Positions 1 through 10,459 are shown, numbered from the stretch's first letter. The stretch is 64,000 bases of DNA from an uncultured Alphaproteobacteria bacterium (GCA_903842595.1 CAIMMO010000254.1:24040-88039); one strand, 5' to 3'. Notes: generated from the sequence alone by a model not told the origin. Made by a program: numbers and translations.

Positions 1-159
1 CTTGAGCGCTAACGCGCTGTCATTGGCGTTCACCAAACCCCGCGCTATGGATTCACTCAAGGCGTGCGCCGCGTTTATCGGGGCACGTGCGTCGCGGGTT
101 AGAAACTGGGCGGAGGAACCGGAACGACTTTTTCCGGAAACACGCCCGCGGAGCTCCAA

Positions 160-642
160 ATGACAACCTACACACTCAACGTGAACGGGAAGACCCAGAC
201 GGTCGATGTGGACGGCGCAATGCCGCTCCTGTGGGTCCTGCGGGACAAACTCGACCTTAAGGGAACGAAATTCGGCTGCGGCATCGCGATGTGCGGCGCG
301 TGCACCGTGCACCTCGATGGCGAAGTGGCGCGCGCATGCGTCACGCCGGTGTCGTCGGTCGGCGCCAAGCGCGTCACCACGATCGAGGCGATCGGCGAGA
401 CGAAGACCGGACAGGCCGTCCAGAAGGCATGGCTCGACGTGGACGTCATGCAGTGCGGCTACTGCCAGGCGGGACAGGTGATGGCGGCGACCGCCCTCAT
501 CAACAAGAACCCCAAACCGAACGACAAGGACATCGACATGGCGATGCAGGGCAATGCCTGCCGCTGTGGTACCTATGTCCGCATCCGCGAGGCCATCAAG
601 ACGGCCGCGGGCGTTGACACCAAAGACACGCGGGAGGTCTGA
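160..642 (+). CDS. (2Fe-2S)-binding subunit of xanthine dehydrogenase/isoquinoline 1-oxidoreductase family
   Basis: Two Fe-S motifs: [16 protein letters not shown] and [10 protein letters not shown]...CRCGTY; followed directly by the large Mo subunit. Confidence 0.95.
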   Translation: MTTYTLNVNGKTQTVDVDGAMPLLWVLRDKLDLKGTKFGCGIAMCGACTVHLDGEVARACVTPVSSVGAKRVTTIEAIGETKTGQAVQKAWLDVDVMQCGYCQAGQVMAATALINKNPKPNDKDIDMAMQGNACRCGTYVRIREAIKTAAGVDTKDTREV

Positions 643-645
643 GCC

Positions 646-2901
646 ATGGCTGACGGCAACATCACCATCAACACATCGCGCCGCTTCTTCCTGCTCGCAG
701 CAGGCAGCGGCCTCGTCCTCGCGGGCTGCGTGACCCCGGCAGACACAACCGATGGCGCCCCCGCTATCGCTGCCGAGCTGGCGAAGCCTGCCGCTCCCGT
801 CGTCGACATGAACAACTTCGTTGCGATCTCGCCTGACGGTACGATCCGCATCATGGCGAAGAACCCGGAGATCGGTCAGGGCATCAAGACGATGCTGCCC
901 ATGCTGATCGCAGAAGAGCTCGACGCCGACTGGTCCAAGGTCGTCATCGAACAGGGCGATGCGGATCAGAAGCGCTATGGCCAGCAGATCGCTGGCGGCT
1001 CGTTCGCGACCCCGCAACACTGGATTCCGCAACGCCAGGTTGGCCGCGCCGCGCGCCAGATGCTGCTTGCTGCGGCAGCTGCCCGCCTCGCAGTGCCGGT
1101 CAGCGAGCTTACAACAGAACCGTCGATGGTCGTCCACGCAGCGACAAACAAGAAGATCCCGTATGGCGACCTCGTCGCGGACGCGGCAAAGCTGACGCCA
1201 CCGGATCCCGCAACTCTGACGATGAAGGACCCGAAAGACTATAGGATCATCGGCAAGTCGATGCGGAACTGGGACTCGCCAAAGATCGTGCGTGGTGAAC
1301 CCATCTTCGGCATCGACGTCAAGGTCGACGGGATGAAGTACGCGCACTTCGTGAAGTGCCCTGTGTTTGGCGGCAAGATTGTTTCCGCCAATACTGCAGA
1401 GATCAAGGCACTGCCCGGCATCACCGACTCATTCGTGGTGAAGCAGGTCGGCACATCGCTCATGGGCCTGCTCGATGGCGTCGCTGTCGTCGGCGATGAC
1501 TGGTGGACCGTGAAGGAAGCGGCCAAGAAACTGAAGATCCAGTGGGACGAAGGCGCAGCAGCCGATCATTCCACCGCTTCGTTCGACAGCCAGGCAAGCG
1601 CGCTTGCCAAGGCCAAGCCGCAAGCCTTCCTTGGCCCCCAGGGCAAGGCCCCGACGGAAGCAAGCTGGGCTGCATCAGAAGCGGCCGTGAATGGTGCTGC
1701 AAAGAAGGTGGAGGCCTCCTACGCCTATCCGTTCCTCGTTCACGCCCCGCTTGAACCGCAGAACTGCACGGCCCACGCCAAGGCCGATGGCACCGTGGAA
1801 ATCTGGGCTCCGACACAGCTACCCGGCCAGGGCATAGGGCTGGTTGCCGAAGCACTCGGCGTCACCGCCGACAAGATTACCTGCCACATGATCCGTTGCG
1901 GCGGCGGCTTTGGCCGACGCCTGGCCAACGACTACATGGTCGAGGCGGCGGCGATCTCGAAGCAAGCCGGCGTTCCCGTGAAGCTGCTCTGGACGCGCGA
2001 GCAGGACACGCAACACAATCCATATCGCCCGGGCGGCTACCACAACTTCCGCGCCGGTCTCGATGCCCAGGGCAATCTTGTGGCCCTGACGAACCACTTC
2101 GTCACCTTCGGGGCCAATGGCCGCGCACTTGGCAACGCCACCTCGCCGCCGACGGAGTTTCCGTCGGGCTTCATCGCAAACACCACCTACGGCCAGTCGC
2201 TCGTTCCGGGCAACATGCCGACAGGCCCGCTGCGCGCGCCGGTGTCGAATGCGGTCTGCTTCGCCTATCAGTCATTCATCGACGAAGTGGCGATCGCCGC
2301 AGGCAAGGACCCGCTTCAATTCCGGATCGACCTGCTCAACGCGCCGGCTGCGGCCGTGTCGGGCGAGAAAGGCCCGATGAACGCCAAGCGAATGGTCGAC
2401 ATTCTCAATGTTGTTCGTGACCGCTCCGGCTGGGCCACCCGCGCGTCCTTGCCGAAGGGCACGGGCATGGGCGTCGCCTTCTACTTCTCCCACCAGGGTT
2501 ATTTTGCCCAGGTTGCGAAGGTGAAAGTCGAGCAGAACGGCTCCTGGCGCGTGCAGAAGGTCTGGTCGGTGGGCGACGTCGGCTCGACGATCATCAACCC
2601 GATCAACGCACACAACCAGGTGCAGGGTTCGATCGTCGACGGCATTTCCGAGATGCACCAGAAGATCACCTTCGACAAAGGCCGGACGGTGCAGTCCAAC
2701 TTCCAGGACATGCCCCTGTTGCGCATGGATTATGCGCCGCAGATCGACAGCCACTTCCACATCTCGAGCAACTCGCCGACAGGCCTTGGCGAGCCGGCGC
2801 TGCCGCCGGTTCTTCCAGCTGTGGCGAACGCGATCTTCGCAGCGACAGGCAAGCGCATCCGCGTGCTGCCTGCGGTGCAGAGCGACCTTCGCTGGACCTG
2901 A
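646..2901 (+). CDS. Molybdopterin-binding subunit, isoquinoline 1-oxidoreductase beta-like (Tat signal)
   Basis: N-terminal SRRFFLLAAGSGLVLAGC (twin-Arg plus lipobox); RCGGGFGRR and GEPALPPVLPAVANAIFAATGKR typical of the family. Confidence 0.95.
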   Translation: MADGNITINTSRRFFLLAAGSGLVLAGCVTPADTTDGAPAIAAELAKPAAPVVDMNNFVAISPDGTIRIMAKNPEIGQGIKTMLPMLIAEELDADWSKVVIEQGDADQKRYGQQIAGGSFATPQHWIPQRQVGRAARQMLLAAAAARLAVPVSELTTEPSMVVHAATNKKIPYGDLVADAAKLTPPDPATLTMKDPKDYRIIGKSMRNWDSPKIVRGEPIFGIDVKVDGMKYAHFVKCPVFGGKIVSANTAEIKALPGITDSFVVKQVGTSLMGLLDGVAVVGDDWWTVKEAAKKLKIQWDEGAAADHSTASFDSQASALAKAKPQAFLGPQGKAPTEASWAASEAAVNGAAKKVEASYAYPFLVHAPLEPQNCTAHAKADGTVEIWAPTQLPGQGIGLVAEALGVTADKITCHMIRCGGGFGRRLANDYMVEAAAISKQAGVPVKLLWTREQDTQHNPYRPGGYHNFRAGLDAQGNLVALTNHFVTFGANGRALGNATSPPTEFPSGFIANTTYGQSLVPGNMPTGPLRAPVSNAVCFAYQSFIDEVAIAAGKDPLQFRIDLLNAPAAAVSGEKGPMNAKRMVDILNVVRDRSGWATRASLPKGTGMGVAFYFSHQGYFAQVAKVKVEQNGSWRVQKVWSVGDVGSTIINPINAHNQVQGSIVDGISEMHQKITFDKGRTVQSNFQDMPLLRMDYAPQIDSHFHISSNSPTGLGEPALPPVLPAVANAIFAATGKRIRVLPAVQSDLRWT

Positions 2902-2930
2902 TCTGCCCGATCAGCGATCAACGTCCAGAC

Positions 2931-2958
2931 GGCCCGGAACCTCGTTCCGGGCCGTTTT
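2931..2958 (+). terminator. Rho-independent terminator
   Basis: ggcccggaac-ctc-gttccgggcc followed by gtttt, just after the Mo subunit stop. Confidence 0.75.
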
Positions 2959-3207
2959 GATTCTGCGGTGCTCGCACACGCTGCCGTAAGGTCAACGGCA
3001 TTGGTCTTATCGCTTCTCGCTCATTCGCGGGGCAGACCTTGCCGGCTATCGCGTTTGTGACCGGAAAACAGGCAGTTTCAGGCCGTCAAAAGCCCCCGCC
3101 GCGTTGACGATTTTTCGCCTGGAATGAATACTGGAAATCCGGATTACACAGCGCCCGAACTCATGGGCGCGAAGGCCCACTCAACGGGCACCAGAGGGAG
3201 AGCTGGA

Positions 3208-5175
3208 ATGAAACGTGTCCTGATGACGAGTGCGCTCGCCGCCGTGATTGCCGTCGCTGGCGTCAGCGCGGTGATCGCCGCCCCCGCCCCGACGACGGGC
3301 CTGGCGCCGGAGAGGGCTGGCAACTTCCAGCTCACCGACACCACGCGTCTCGCGCACGAGCTGTTCTACTTCAAGCACGCACCGGCCATCGTCCTGATGT
3401 CGCAGACCAATGGCGGCAAGCTTTCGCGTGAAGGCGCCCGCGCGCTGGCGAAGGTGCAGGACACCTACAAGGACAAGGGCGTCCTCTTCTACATGATCAA
3501 CTCGACCCCGGGCCAGTCGCGCGAAGCAACCGCTGCAGAGGCCAAAGCCCAGAAGTTCACGATGCCGGTCCTGATGGACGAGCTGCAGCTCGTCGGCGAG
3601 GATCTCGGCATCCAGCGTGAAGGCGAAGTCTTCGTCATCGAGCCGAAGACAGGTTTCAAGGTCGCTTACCACGGCCCCGTTACGCAGGCCGCCAAAGCGA
3701 TCGACGCCGTGCTCGCCGGCAAGCAGGTCGCCAACCCGCGCATCGACGTGAAGGGCGGCGCAGCCATCGCGTTCGCCGAACGCGGCAAGGTCGCAGAGCA
3801 CGCCAACATTTCCTACTCCAAGGAAGTCGCACCGATCATCCAGGCGAAGTGCGTCTCCTGTCACCAGGAAGGCGGCATCGCGCCCTTCAAGTTCGACTCG
3901 TATGAAGTCGTGAAGTCGTTCGCGCCGATGATCCTAGAGTCGGTGATGTCCGACCGTATGCCCCCCTACTTCGCCGATCCGCATATCGGCACGTTCCAGA
4001 ATGACCACGCGCTGACGGCCGATCAGACCAAGACGCTGATCCACTGGGTGCGCGCGGGAGCTCCCCGCGGCGCGGGCTCCGACCTGCTGAAGGAAACCGC
4101 CGGCGTTGCGCCGGAATGGCCCACCGCCCTCGGCAAACCCGACGTGATCGTGACGCTTCCGTCCTTCGACGTACCGTCCTCCGGCACGGTCGAGTATCAG
4201 AACATGCGTATCGACAACCCCTTCCAGGAAGACACCTGGCTGAAGGCGATCGCCGTGAAGCCGGGCGCACGGTCCGTCCTGCACCACGTGACGTCGAACC
4301 ATTCGCCGGATCGCGGCACGAAGCCTGCCCGTATCCCGGGCGGTTCGGTCGGCTCCTACACGCCAGGCGCCGAGCCTCAGGTTATCGCCGCGGGCGCTGG
4401 CGCCCCGGTTCCTGCTGGCGGCAAGCTGTCCTTCTCGATGCACTACACAACGACCGGCAAGTCAGCGACGGACCAGACGCAGATCGGCTACTACACGCTG
4501 AAACAGGCGCCTGAGTTCATCAAGCGCTCGACCGTCATCTCCGACTTCGCGCTGAAGATTCCCAAGGGCGAAGCGCGCCACACCGAGATCGCCTATCTCG
4601 AATTCCCGGCCGATGCCTATCTCTACACGCTCTATCCGCACGCCCACTATCGGGGCTGGTCGGTCGAGCTGAAGCAGATCGCGCCGGACGGCAAGGAGAC
4701 GATGCTCCTCAGCCTGCCGAAATACGACTTCAACTGGCAGCGCGACTACGATCCGGTGGAGCCGATTCACATCAAGGCCGGCACCAAGCTGGTGGCCAAA
4801 TGGATCTACGACAACTCCGAGCACAACAAGGCCAACCCGGACTCAACCATCAACGTCACCTGGGGCGAGCAGTCCTGGGAAGAGATGATGTACTTCCGGG
4901 TCAACTATCGCTGGGCTGACGAGACCGTTTCCAACGTCCGCAACGACCTGCAGGCGAAACTGATGGACTCGCGCACGATCGGCGCGCTCGACAACAACGC
5001 CGACAACAAGGTGCAGATCGACGAGCTGACCGGCACGATGGCCTCGGTGCGGACCCGCTTTGCGGACCTCGATACAAACAAGGACGGCGGGCTCGACAAG
5101 AAAGAGCTCGAAGCCGGCAACGTCTCCCGCGCCAGCGCCACCCGCGACCTGCGCGACGCCGACATCGACCTCTAG
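3208..5175 (+). CDS. Composite redox protein: thioredoxin-like domain, c-type heme motif (CVSCH), copper type II monooxygenase-like region, C-terminal EF-hands
   Basis: RBS gagggagag before ATG 3208; signal peptide MKRVLMTSALAAVIAVAGVSAVIAAPA; CVSCH; VLHHV...SMHYTT...YPHAHYRGW; EF-hand DTNKDGGLDKKE. The track ORF starts at 3124. Confidence 0.85.
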   Translation: MKRVLMTSALAAVIAVAGVSAVIAAPAPTTGLAPERAGNFQLTDTTRLAHELFYFKHAPAIVLMSQTNGGKLSREGARALAKVQDTYKDKGVLFYMINSTPGQSREATAAEAKAQKFTMPVLMDELQLVGEDLGIQREGEVFVIEPKTGFKVAYHGPVTQAAKAIDAVLAGKQVANPRIDVKGGAAIAFAERGKVAEHANISYSKEVAPIIQAKCVSCHQEGGIAPFKFDSYEVVKSFAPMILESVMSDRMPPYFADPHIGTFQNDHALTADQTKTLIHWVRAGAPRGAGSDLLKETAGVAPEWPTALGKPDVIVTLPSFDVPSSGTVEYQNMRIDNPFQEDTWLKAIAVKPGARSVLHHVTSNHSPDRGTKPARIPGGSVGSYTPGAEPQVIAAGAGAPVPAGGKLSFSMHYTTTGKSATDQTQIGYYTLKQAPEFIKRSTVISDFALKIPKGEARHTEIAYLEFPADAYLYTLYPHAHYRGWSVELKQIAPDGKETMLLSLPKYDFNWQRDYDPVEPIHIKAGTKLVAKWIYDNSEHNKANPDSTINVTWGEQSWEEMMYFRVNYRWADETVSNVRNDLQAKLMDSRTIGALDNNADNKVQIDELTGTMASVRTRFADLDTNKDGGLDKKELEAGNVSRASATRDLRDADIDL

Positions 5176-5197
5176 TCGATTTAGCACCTGAGAACGG

Positions 5198-5231
5198 AAA
5201 GGCCCGCTCGCTGGAGCGGGCCTTTTCTTTT
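5198..5231 (+). terminator. Rho-independent terminator
   Basis: aaaggcccgctcgctggagcgggccttttctttt. Confidence 0.85.
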
Positions 5232-5304
5232 GTGGCCGCGTCCAGCGTCTGTCCTGATCCCAGACCTCGCTTGCCCAAGGCGCCTGCGCGCGTCACAAAC
5301 CGCT

Positions 5305-6108
5305 GTGCTTATCCCGATCTCCACCGCCGACGATCTGCGCATTGCGCCCTATCGCGTGCTGAAGGACCGCGATCTCGATCGCGGCGCAGGGCGCTTCATC
5401 ATCGAGGGCGTGATTGCGCTCGAACAGCTGATCCGCGCTGGGCGGTTTGCGATCGATTCGGTCTTTCTTTCGGAAAAACGCGTCGAAGCGCTCGCGCCGC
5501 TGCTTGCGCAGCTTCCGCACACTCCGGTCTACACCGCGCCGCAGCCCGTGATGGATGGCCTTGCGGGCTACCATCTCCACCGCGGCGTGCTCGCCCTGGC
5601 GCGGCGCAATGACGATCTGACAACGCAACAACTCCTGGCCAGCCTCCCCGCCGGCCCGCTCACCCTGCTCGTCCTTGTCGGCCTGTCGAACCATGACAAT
5701 GTCGGCGGCTGTTTCCGCAACGCGGCGGCTTTCGGCGCGTCCGCCGTCCTGCTGGATGAGACCAGCTGCGATCCGCTCTACCGCAAGTCTATCCGCGTAT
5801 CTTCAGGCGCCGCCCTCACCCTCCCCTTCGCGCACGGCGGCGATGGCGCCTCGCTTCTCGCGGCGCTCGCTGATGCAGAGATCGAGACCTGGTCGCTCTC
5901 ACCCAGCGGCGGCGAAAACCTGACGACGCTCGCGCCTCCGCCTCGTCTCGCGCTTGTGCTTGGCGCGGAAGGCCCCGGCCTGCCGGCCGACCTGATGGCG
6001 CGCAGCCGGCGCGTCTCCATTGCGATGGCTGGCGCTATGGACAGCCTCAACGTCGCAACCGCCGGCGCAATCGCACTCGCGCACGTCTTCACGCGGCGCG
6101 ACGTCTGA
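5305..6108 (+). CDS. TrmH/SpoU family RNA 2'-O-methyltransferase
   Basis: GLSNHDNVGGCFRNAAAFGASAVLLD, VLGAEGPGLP, SLNVATAGAIALA. The track ORF start 5230 overlaps the terminator; GTG 5305 is plausible. Confidence 0.9.
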   Translation: MLIPISTADDLRIAPYRVLKDRDLDRGAGRFIIEGVIALEQLIRAGRFAIDSVFLSEKRVEALAPLLAQLPHTPVYTAPQPVMDGLAGYHLHRGVLALARRNDDLTTQQLLASLPAGPLTLLVLVGLSNHDNVGGCFRNAAAFGASAVLLDETSCDPLYRKSIRVSSGAALTLPFAHGGDGASLLAALADAEIETWSLSPSGGENLTTLAPPPRLALVLGAEGPGLPADLMARSRRVSIAMAGAMDSLNVATAGAIALAHVFTRRDV

Positions 6109-6184
6109 GCGCGCGTTTACGTCCCCTCCCCTTCGCAGCCCGCGCCTGTTATGCAGACGGGCGGACAGCGAGAGAGGATTCATC

Positions 6185-6667
6185 GTGCGTGGAATCATCG
6201 TCGGAGTTCTAGCGCTTGCAGCCGCCTGCTCACCTGCAGCCGAGAAAGCAGACGAGGGCGTGGACGCCATCACGCCGCGCAATCCGTTCTTCGGCGCCTG
6301 GGAGCTGACCGCGGCGCGCGTCGCGCCCTGGTGGGACAACCAGGGCGAGGAGCCCGCGCCCGATCCTGCCTTCTCGAAATTCAAGCTCTCGGCAGACGCA
6401 TCCTCAGGACCTTCCATCGTCACCTGCAGCAAACCCGTCTACAGCACCAATATCGTACCCCCTCGCGCGCTGTTCGAGGGTAACCTGCCGGATCCGGCCA
6501 AGGACGCCGCCGCACTCGGCCTCACAGCGCTCGACATTACGACGCTGACCTTCACCTGCGAAGACAACAACGCCAGCGTGTCGCTCGACTTCCCGATGGT
6601 GGACGACGAGACAATCCTGCTCGGCCTCGACAACGTGGTCTATACTTTCAAGCGCACCGGAAGCTGA
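6185..6667 (+). CDS. Hypothetical lipoprotein
   Basis: GTG start after agagagga; signal VRGIIVGVLALAAACSPAAEK with a Cys lipobox-like site. Confidence 0.7.
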   Translation: MRGIIVGVLALAAACSPAAEKADEGVDAITPRNPFFGAWELTAARVAPWWDNQGEEPAPDPAFSKFKLSADASSGPSIVTCSKPVYSTNIVPPRALFEGNLPDPAKDAAALGLTALDITTLTFTCEDNNASVSLDFPMVDDETILLGLDNVVYTFKRTGS

Positions 6668-6771
6668 ACGGATGGCGCCCTCTCGCCGAAAGTCGACGAC
6701 GGCTGATCCGAGATTAACGATCCGCTAACCATAACACACGCACGTGTTAACGGTTGGAGCCTTGGGGCCTT

Positions 6772-7740
6772 ATGCGCGTCCTCGTTACAGGCGGTTGCGG
6801 ATTCGTTGGATCCGCCGTGGTGCGTCTCGCTGTCGAGCGTGGCGACCAGGTGATGAACCTTGACCGGCGCGGACGCACAACGCCCACGCCGGCTCTTACA
6901 CCAATAGCGGCGCGCGAAGGCTATGCCCGTCTCGAGGCTGACGCGTCCGACCGCGCAATGATCCGGGCCGTGATCCGCCAGTTTGAACCCGACGCCGTGA
7001 TCCATCTCGCCGCTACGCCCGATGCACCTGGCGATGCGCTGATCGATGGCGAGATCGGGGCCGCCTACGCCGTGCTCGAAGCCTGCCGCGCCTATCGCGA
7101 TGGCATTTCCGCCGAGCGGCGTCAGAGCTTCCGTATCGTACAAGCTGAACAGGCCTCAAACGACATCAGCTTTCGTCCCACGCGCGTTCAGGCTGCGCGC
7201 AGCGCCGCCGCCGCGCTGATGGACCGCTGGGCGCGCGCTTGTGACCTGCCGCTTGTCACCTGCGTCGCGGGCGAAGCGTTTGGGCCGTGGCAGCCGCAGA
7301 CATCGCTGATGGCGCGCCTTGTCGCGCACCTGATGCATGATCGCGACTTCACTATTCCCGATGGCGGCGAGATTGTGCGGGACTGGCTGCCGATCCGCGA
7401 TTTCGCCGCCGGCCTGCTGCGCGCCGCAGAGGCGGCCGCTCCGCTGTCCCGCATCGACTTCTCCGTCGGCGCCGAGCGTCGCGATATCGACATAGCCGAA
7501 TCCGTCTGCGCCTTGCTCGACGAACGCACCCCCCGCCCGGCCGGGCGCTGGATGGATCTCGTGACGTGCGCGGGGCCGCCCGCCATCGCGTCCGGCCCGA
7601 TGCTCGACCAGATGGACGCAGAACAGTCCATCAGCTGGCAGCCGCAGGGTTTCCATACCGGGCTCGACCGACTGCTCAGCTGGTCACTCGCCAGCCGCGC
7701 TGCGGTACAGGCGCGCACGCACGCCATCGCCGCGGAATAG
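6772..7740 (+). CDS. NAD-dependent epimerase/dehydratase family protein
   Basis: MRVLVTGGCGFVGSAVVRLAVERGD Rossmann motif; HLAATPDAPG. Confidence 0.9.
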   Translation: MRVLVTGGCGFVGSAVVRLAVERGDQVMNLDRRGRTTPTPALTPIAAREGYARLEADASDRAMIRAVIRQFEPDAVIHLAATPDAPGDALIDGEIGAAYAVLEACRAYRDGISAERRQSFRIVQAEQASNDISFRPTRVQAARSAAAALMDRWARACDLPLVTCVAGEAFGPWQPQTSLMARLVAHLMHDRDFTIPDGGEIVRDWLPIRDFAAGLLRAAEAAAPLSRIDFSVGAERRDIDIAESVCALLDERTPRPAGRWMDLVTCAGPPAIASGPMLDQMDAEQSISWQPQGFHTGLDRLLSWSLASRAAVQARTHAIAAE

Positions 7741-7839
7741 AGCGGTCTCTCACGCCCCATTGACCCTCCTTCGTCTTGCCACGCCGGTCGGCGGCGGTAC
7801 GTTGCCGAAAACAAAAGACGGCTCCGGGGAGGAGATCCA

Positions 7840-9900
7840 ATGACCCATTTCCGCGCGTTCGCGCTCGCGGCGCTTGTCGCCTGCGCCATATCCGCGTGCG
7901 CGCCGCGCCCTGATGAAGTGACGGCGGAGCACGCCTCGGCCGAGGCCGTCGAACACCCCGGCGAGGCGGTCTACCAGCAATGGTGCGCATCCTGTCATGA
8001 CAGCGGCCAGCAGAGCGGCGCGCCATCTCTTGCCGCCATCCGGCAGCTGAACCGGGCGACGGTGAAATACGCGCTCGAGCTGGGTTACATGAAGATCCAG
8101 GCGCAGGATGTGCCCAAGGAGGAGCTCGCCCAGCTCATCAACTGGCTGCCGACCTCGGAAGGAAACAACGATGCGTGGATCAACGCCGCGCGCTGCCCGG
8201 TGAAGACGCGCGAAGTGCGCCTCAACGGCGCGCCGCGTACCTCGACCACGTTCGGCGTCACCAACACGGCCAACCGCGCGCAGAGCGCGCAAGAGACCGG
8301 CCTCACCCGCGATCAGATGAAAACGCTCGACGTCGCGTGGGTGGTTGCATTCCCGCAGACGCCAACCATGCGCTCGCAGCCCGTGATCGTCGGCGATACC
8401 ATCTTCATCGCCGCGACAGATGCGGGGCGGCTGTACGCACTCGACACCAACACCGGATGCGTGAAGTGGCACTACATTTCCGAAATGACGCTGCGTTCCT
8501 CCCTCACCTTCGCCGAGGCGACGGACAAGTCGCCGGCCGCGATCATCATGGGGGACGCTGCGGGCTTCGTGCATGCGGTTGACGCCAGGACCGGCCGCAA
8601 ACTCTGGGTCTCGAACGCGCGGCTCAACGAATACAACCGCATCACCGGCGCGCCTGTCGTCCATGATGGCAGGGTGATCACGCCAGTGTCGGCGATCGAA
8701 GTGAACTATGCCGGTTCGGACGATTACCAATGCTGCAAGGGACAGGGCGCTGTCATCGCGTTCGACCTCGCTACGGGCGAGAAGCTATGGACCGGCACAA
8801 CGATGGAGCCCGCGCAGCCGACGCGTCTTTCCCGCACCGGGACGCAGCAATGGGGGCCTTCCGGCGCCATCATCTGGTCGACGCCCGTGATCGACGAAAA
8901 GCGCAACGTCGCCTACGCGGGCACGGGCGAAAATGTGTCGTGGCCCGCCACTGACACATCCGACGCCATCATCGCGTATGATCTCGATACCGGCGCCAAG
9001 AAGTGGGTGTTCCAGGCAACGAAGTCCGATATCTGGAACTATGCCTGCGGTCGCCGCGGCGCCAATTGCGACTGGCCCGGCGAATACCACAGCCCAGACC
9101 ACGACTTCGGCGCCACCGCCATGCTGATCGCGCGCAAGGATGGATCGGAGCTGGTCGTCGCCGGCCAGAAGTCTGGTGTCGTCTGGGCCCTCAATCCCGA
9201 TGATGGTCAGCTGGTCTGGTCGAACAAGGTCGGGCGCGGCTCGGCCAATGGCGGCGCGCACTGGGGACTCGCCTTCGATGGCGAGCGCATCTTCGCACCG
9301 ATGAATGATCCCAACCGTCCGCCGACGCCAGGCGAGAACCCGAATTTCGGTCCCGGCATCCATGCGCTCGATGCGATGACTGGCGAGATAAAATGGTCCT
9401 ACAAGCCGAACCAGCGCGATTGCGGCGCAGAGATGCCCGTGGCGATGGCCTACGAGCCCGCGCCGGAATGGCGCATCCAGCCTGTGTCTGCGCCCGTTCT
9501 GCCGACACCGCGCGCGGCTGCGACGCCGCCGCGTCCCGCCACGCCAGCAGCTGCAGCGCCAACGGCAGCGAACGCCCCCGCCGCACCGCCCGCGCGCGCC
9601 CCTGCGCCGTGCCGCCTCGGCATGTCGCCTGCCCCGCTGCTGGTCGACGGCGCCGTTGTCACCGGCACGACGCAGGGCATGCTGCGCATCTTCGATGGCA
9701 AGACCGGCGAGGTCCTGTTCGAGTACATGACCAACCGCCCGTTCGAGAAAACCGTGAACGGTGTTGAAGGCCATGGCGGCGGTCTCGACTCGGCGCCGTA
9801 CATCGCGGGCGATGGCACGCTGTTTGTGCAGTCGGGCTATGCACGCTTTGGCGAGCCGCCGGGCAATGTGCTGATCGCGTTCAGGCCGAAGGCGAAATGA
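7840..9900 (+). CDS. PQQ-binding beta-propeller dehydrogenase with cytochrome c domain (polyvinyl-alcohol-dehydrogenase-like)
   Basis: Lipoprotein signal; WCASCH heme motif; vicinal Cys DDYQCCKGQGAVIAFDLATGEKLW; repeated DxxTGxxxW PQQ blades; Pro/Ala-rich insertion. Confidence 0.9.
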   Translation: MTHFRAFALAALVACAISACAPRPDEVTAEHASAEAVEHPGEAVYQQWCASCHDSGQQSGAPSLAAIRQLNRATVKYALELGYMKIQAQDVPKEELAQLINWLPTSEGNNDAWINAARCPVKTREVRLNGAPRTSTTFGVTNTANRAQSAQETGLTRDQMKTLDVAWVVAFPQTPTMRSQPVIVGDTIFIAATDAGRLYALDTNTGCVKWHYISEMTLRSSLTFAEATDKSPAAIIMGDAAGFVHAVDARTGRKLWVSNARLNEYNRITGAPVVHDGRVITPVSAIEVNYAGSDDYQCCKGQGAVIAFDLATGEKLWTGTTMEPAQPTRLSRTGTQQWGPSGAIIWSTPVIDEKRNVAYAGTGENVSWPATDTSDAIIAYDLDTGAKKWVFQATKSDIWNYACGRRGANCDWPGEYHSPDHDFGATAMLIARKDGSELVVAGQKSGVVWALNPDDGQLVWSNKVGRGSANGGAHWGLAFDGERIFAPMNDPNRPPTPGENPNFGPGIHALDAMTGEIKWSYKPNQRDCGAEMPVAMAYEPAPEWRIQPVSAPVLPTPRAAATPPRPATPAAAAPTAANAPAAPPARAPAPCRLGMSPAPLLVDGAVVTGTTQGMLRIFDGKTGEVLFEYMTNRPFEKTVNGVEGHGGGLDSAPYIAGDGTLFVQSGYARFGEPPGNVLIAFRPKAK

Positions 9901-10459
9901 ACCCGGCGGCACCCGCCCGGATGATCCGCGCACAGCGCCACAACCTGGCCACTCCCCTGATCGCATTCACGCCCCTCTCAGGGAAGGAGATGTCTTTGGC
10001 AAACGAGAACCTGTCTGGCGAGTTGCTGACCAGACCGATATCGGCACGTCGCTTGCGTGAGCTGCTGGTCCGGCATCTGTCAGGTCAGCTCGCGAAGGCT
10101 TGATGTTGTGGCGATTGCATCCGTAACGACATGGCCGCCGAGCAGTGAGCGCCCTTAGGGCAAAGGCAGACATCCGGGATCATGCCTGAGGCCGCGGCCG
10201 CTTGACCCACGACTGGCCCGTGAATGCCACAGCTCCGACAAGCGTCCCTGCGCCACAGCCAAGCTGATCTGACGGACGGAGCGGGACTTATCGCAGCCCG
10301 CATAATCCAGCTTCAGTCTGGAAGCTCGAAGCTCGCACCTGTTCGATCGGCGGGTGAAACAAGAATGGCAGCAGAAATCTCTTGACCTGCATCAACGAAG
10401 CAGCAGCCGGACGGCCTAGTGTCGCCAGATATCAGCCACCAGACACAGGATCAGGTGCA

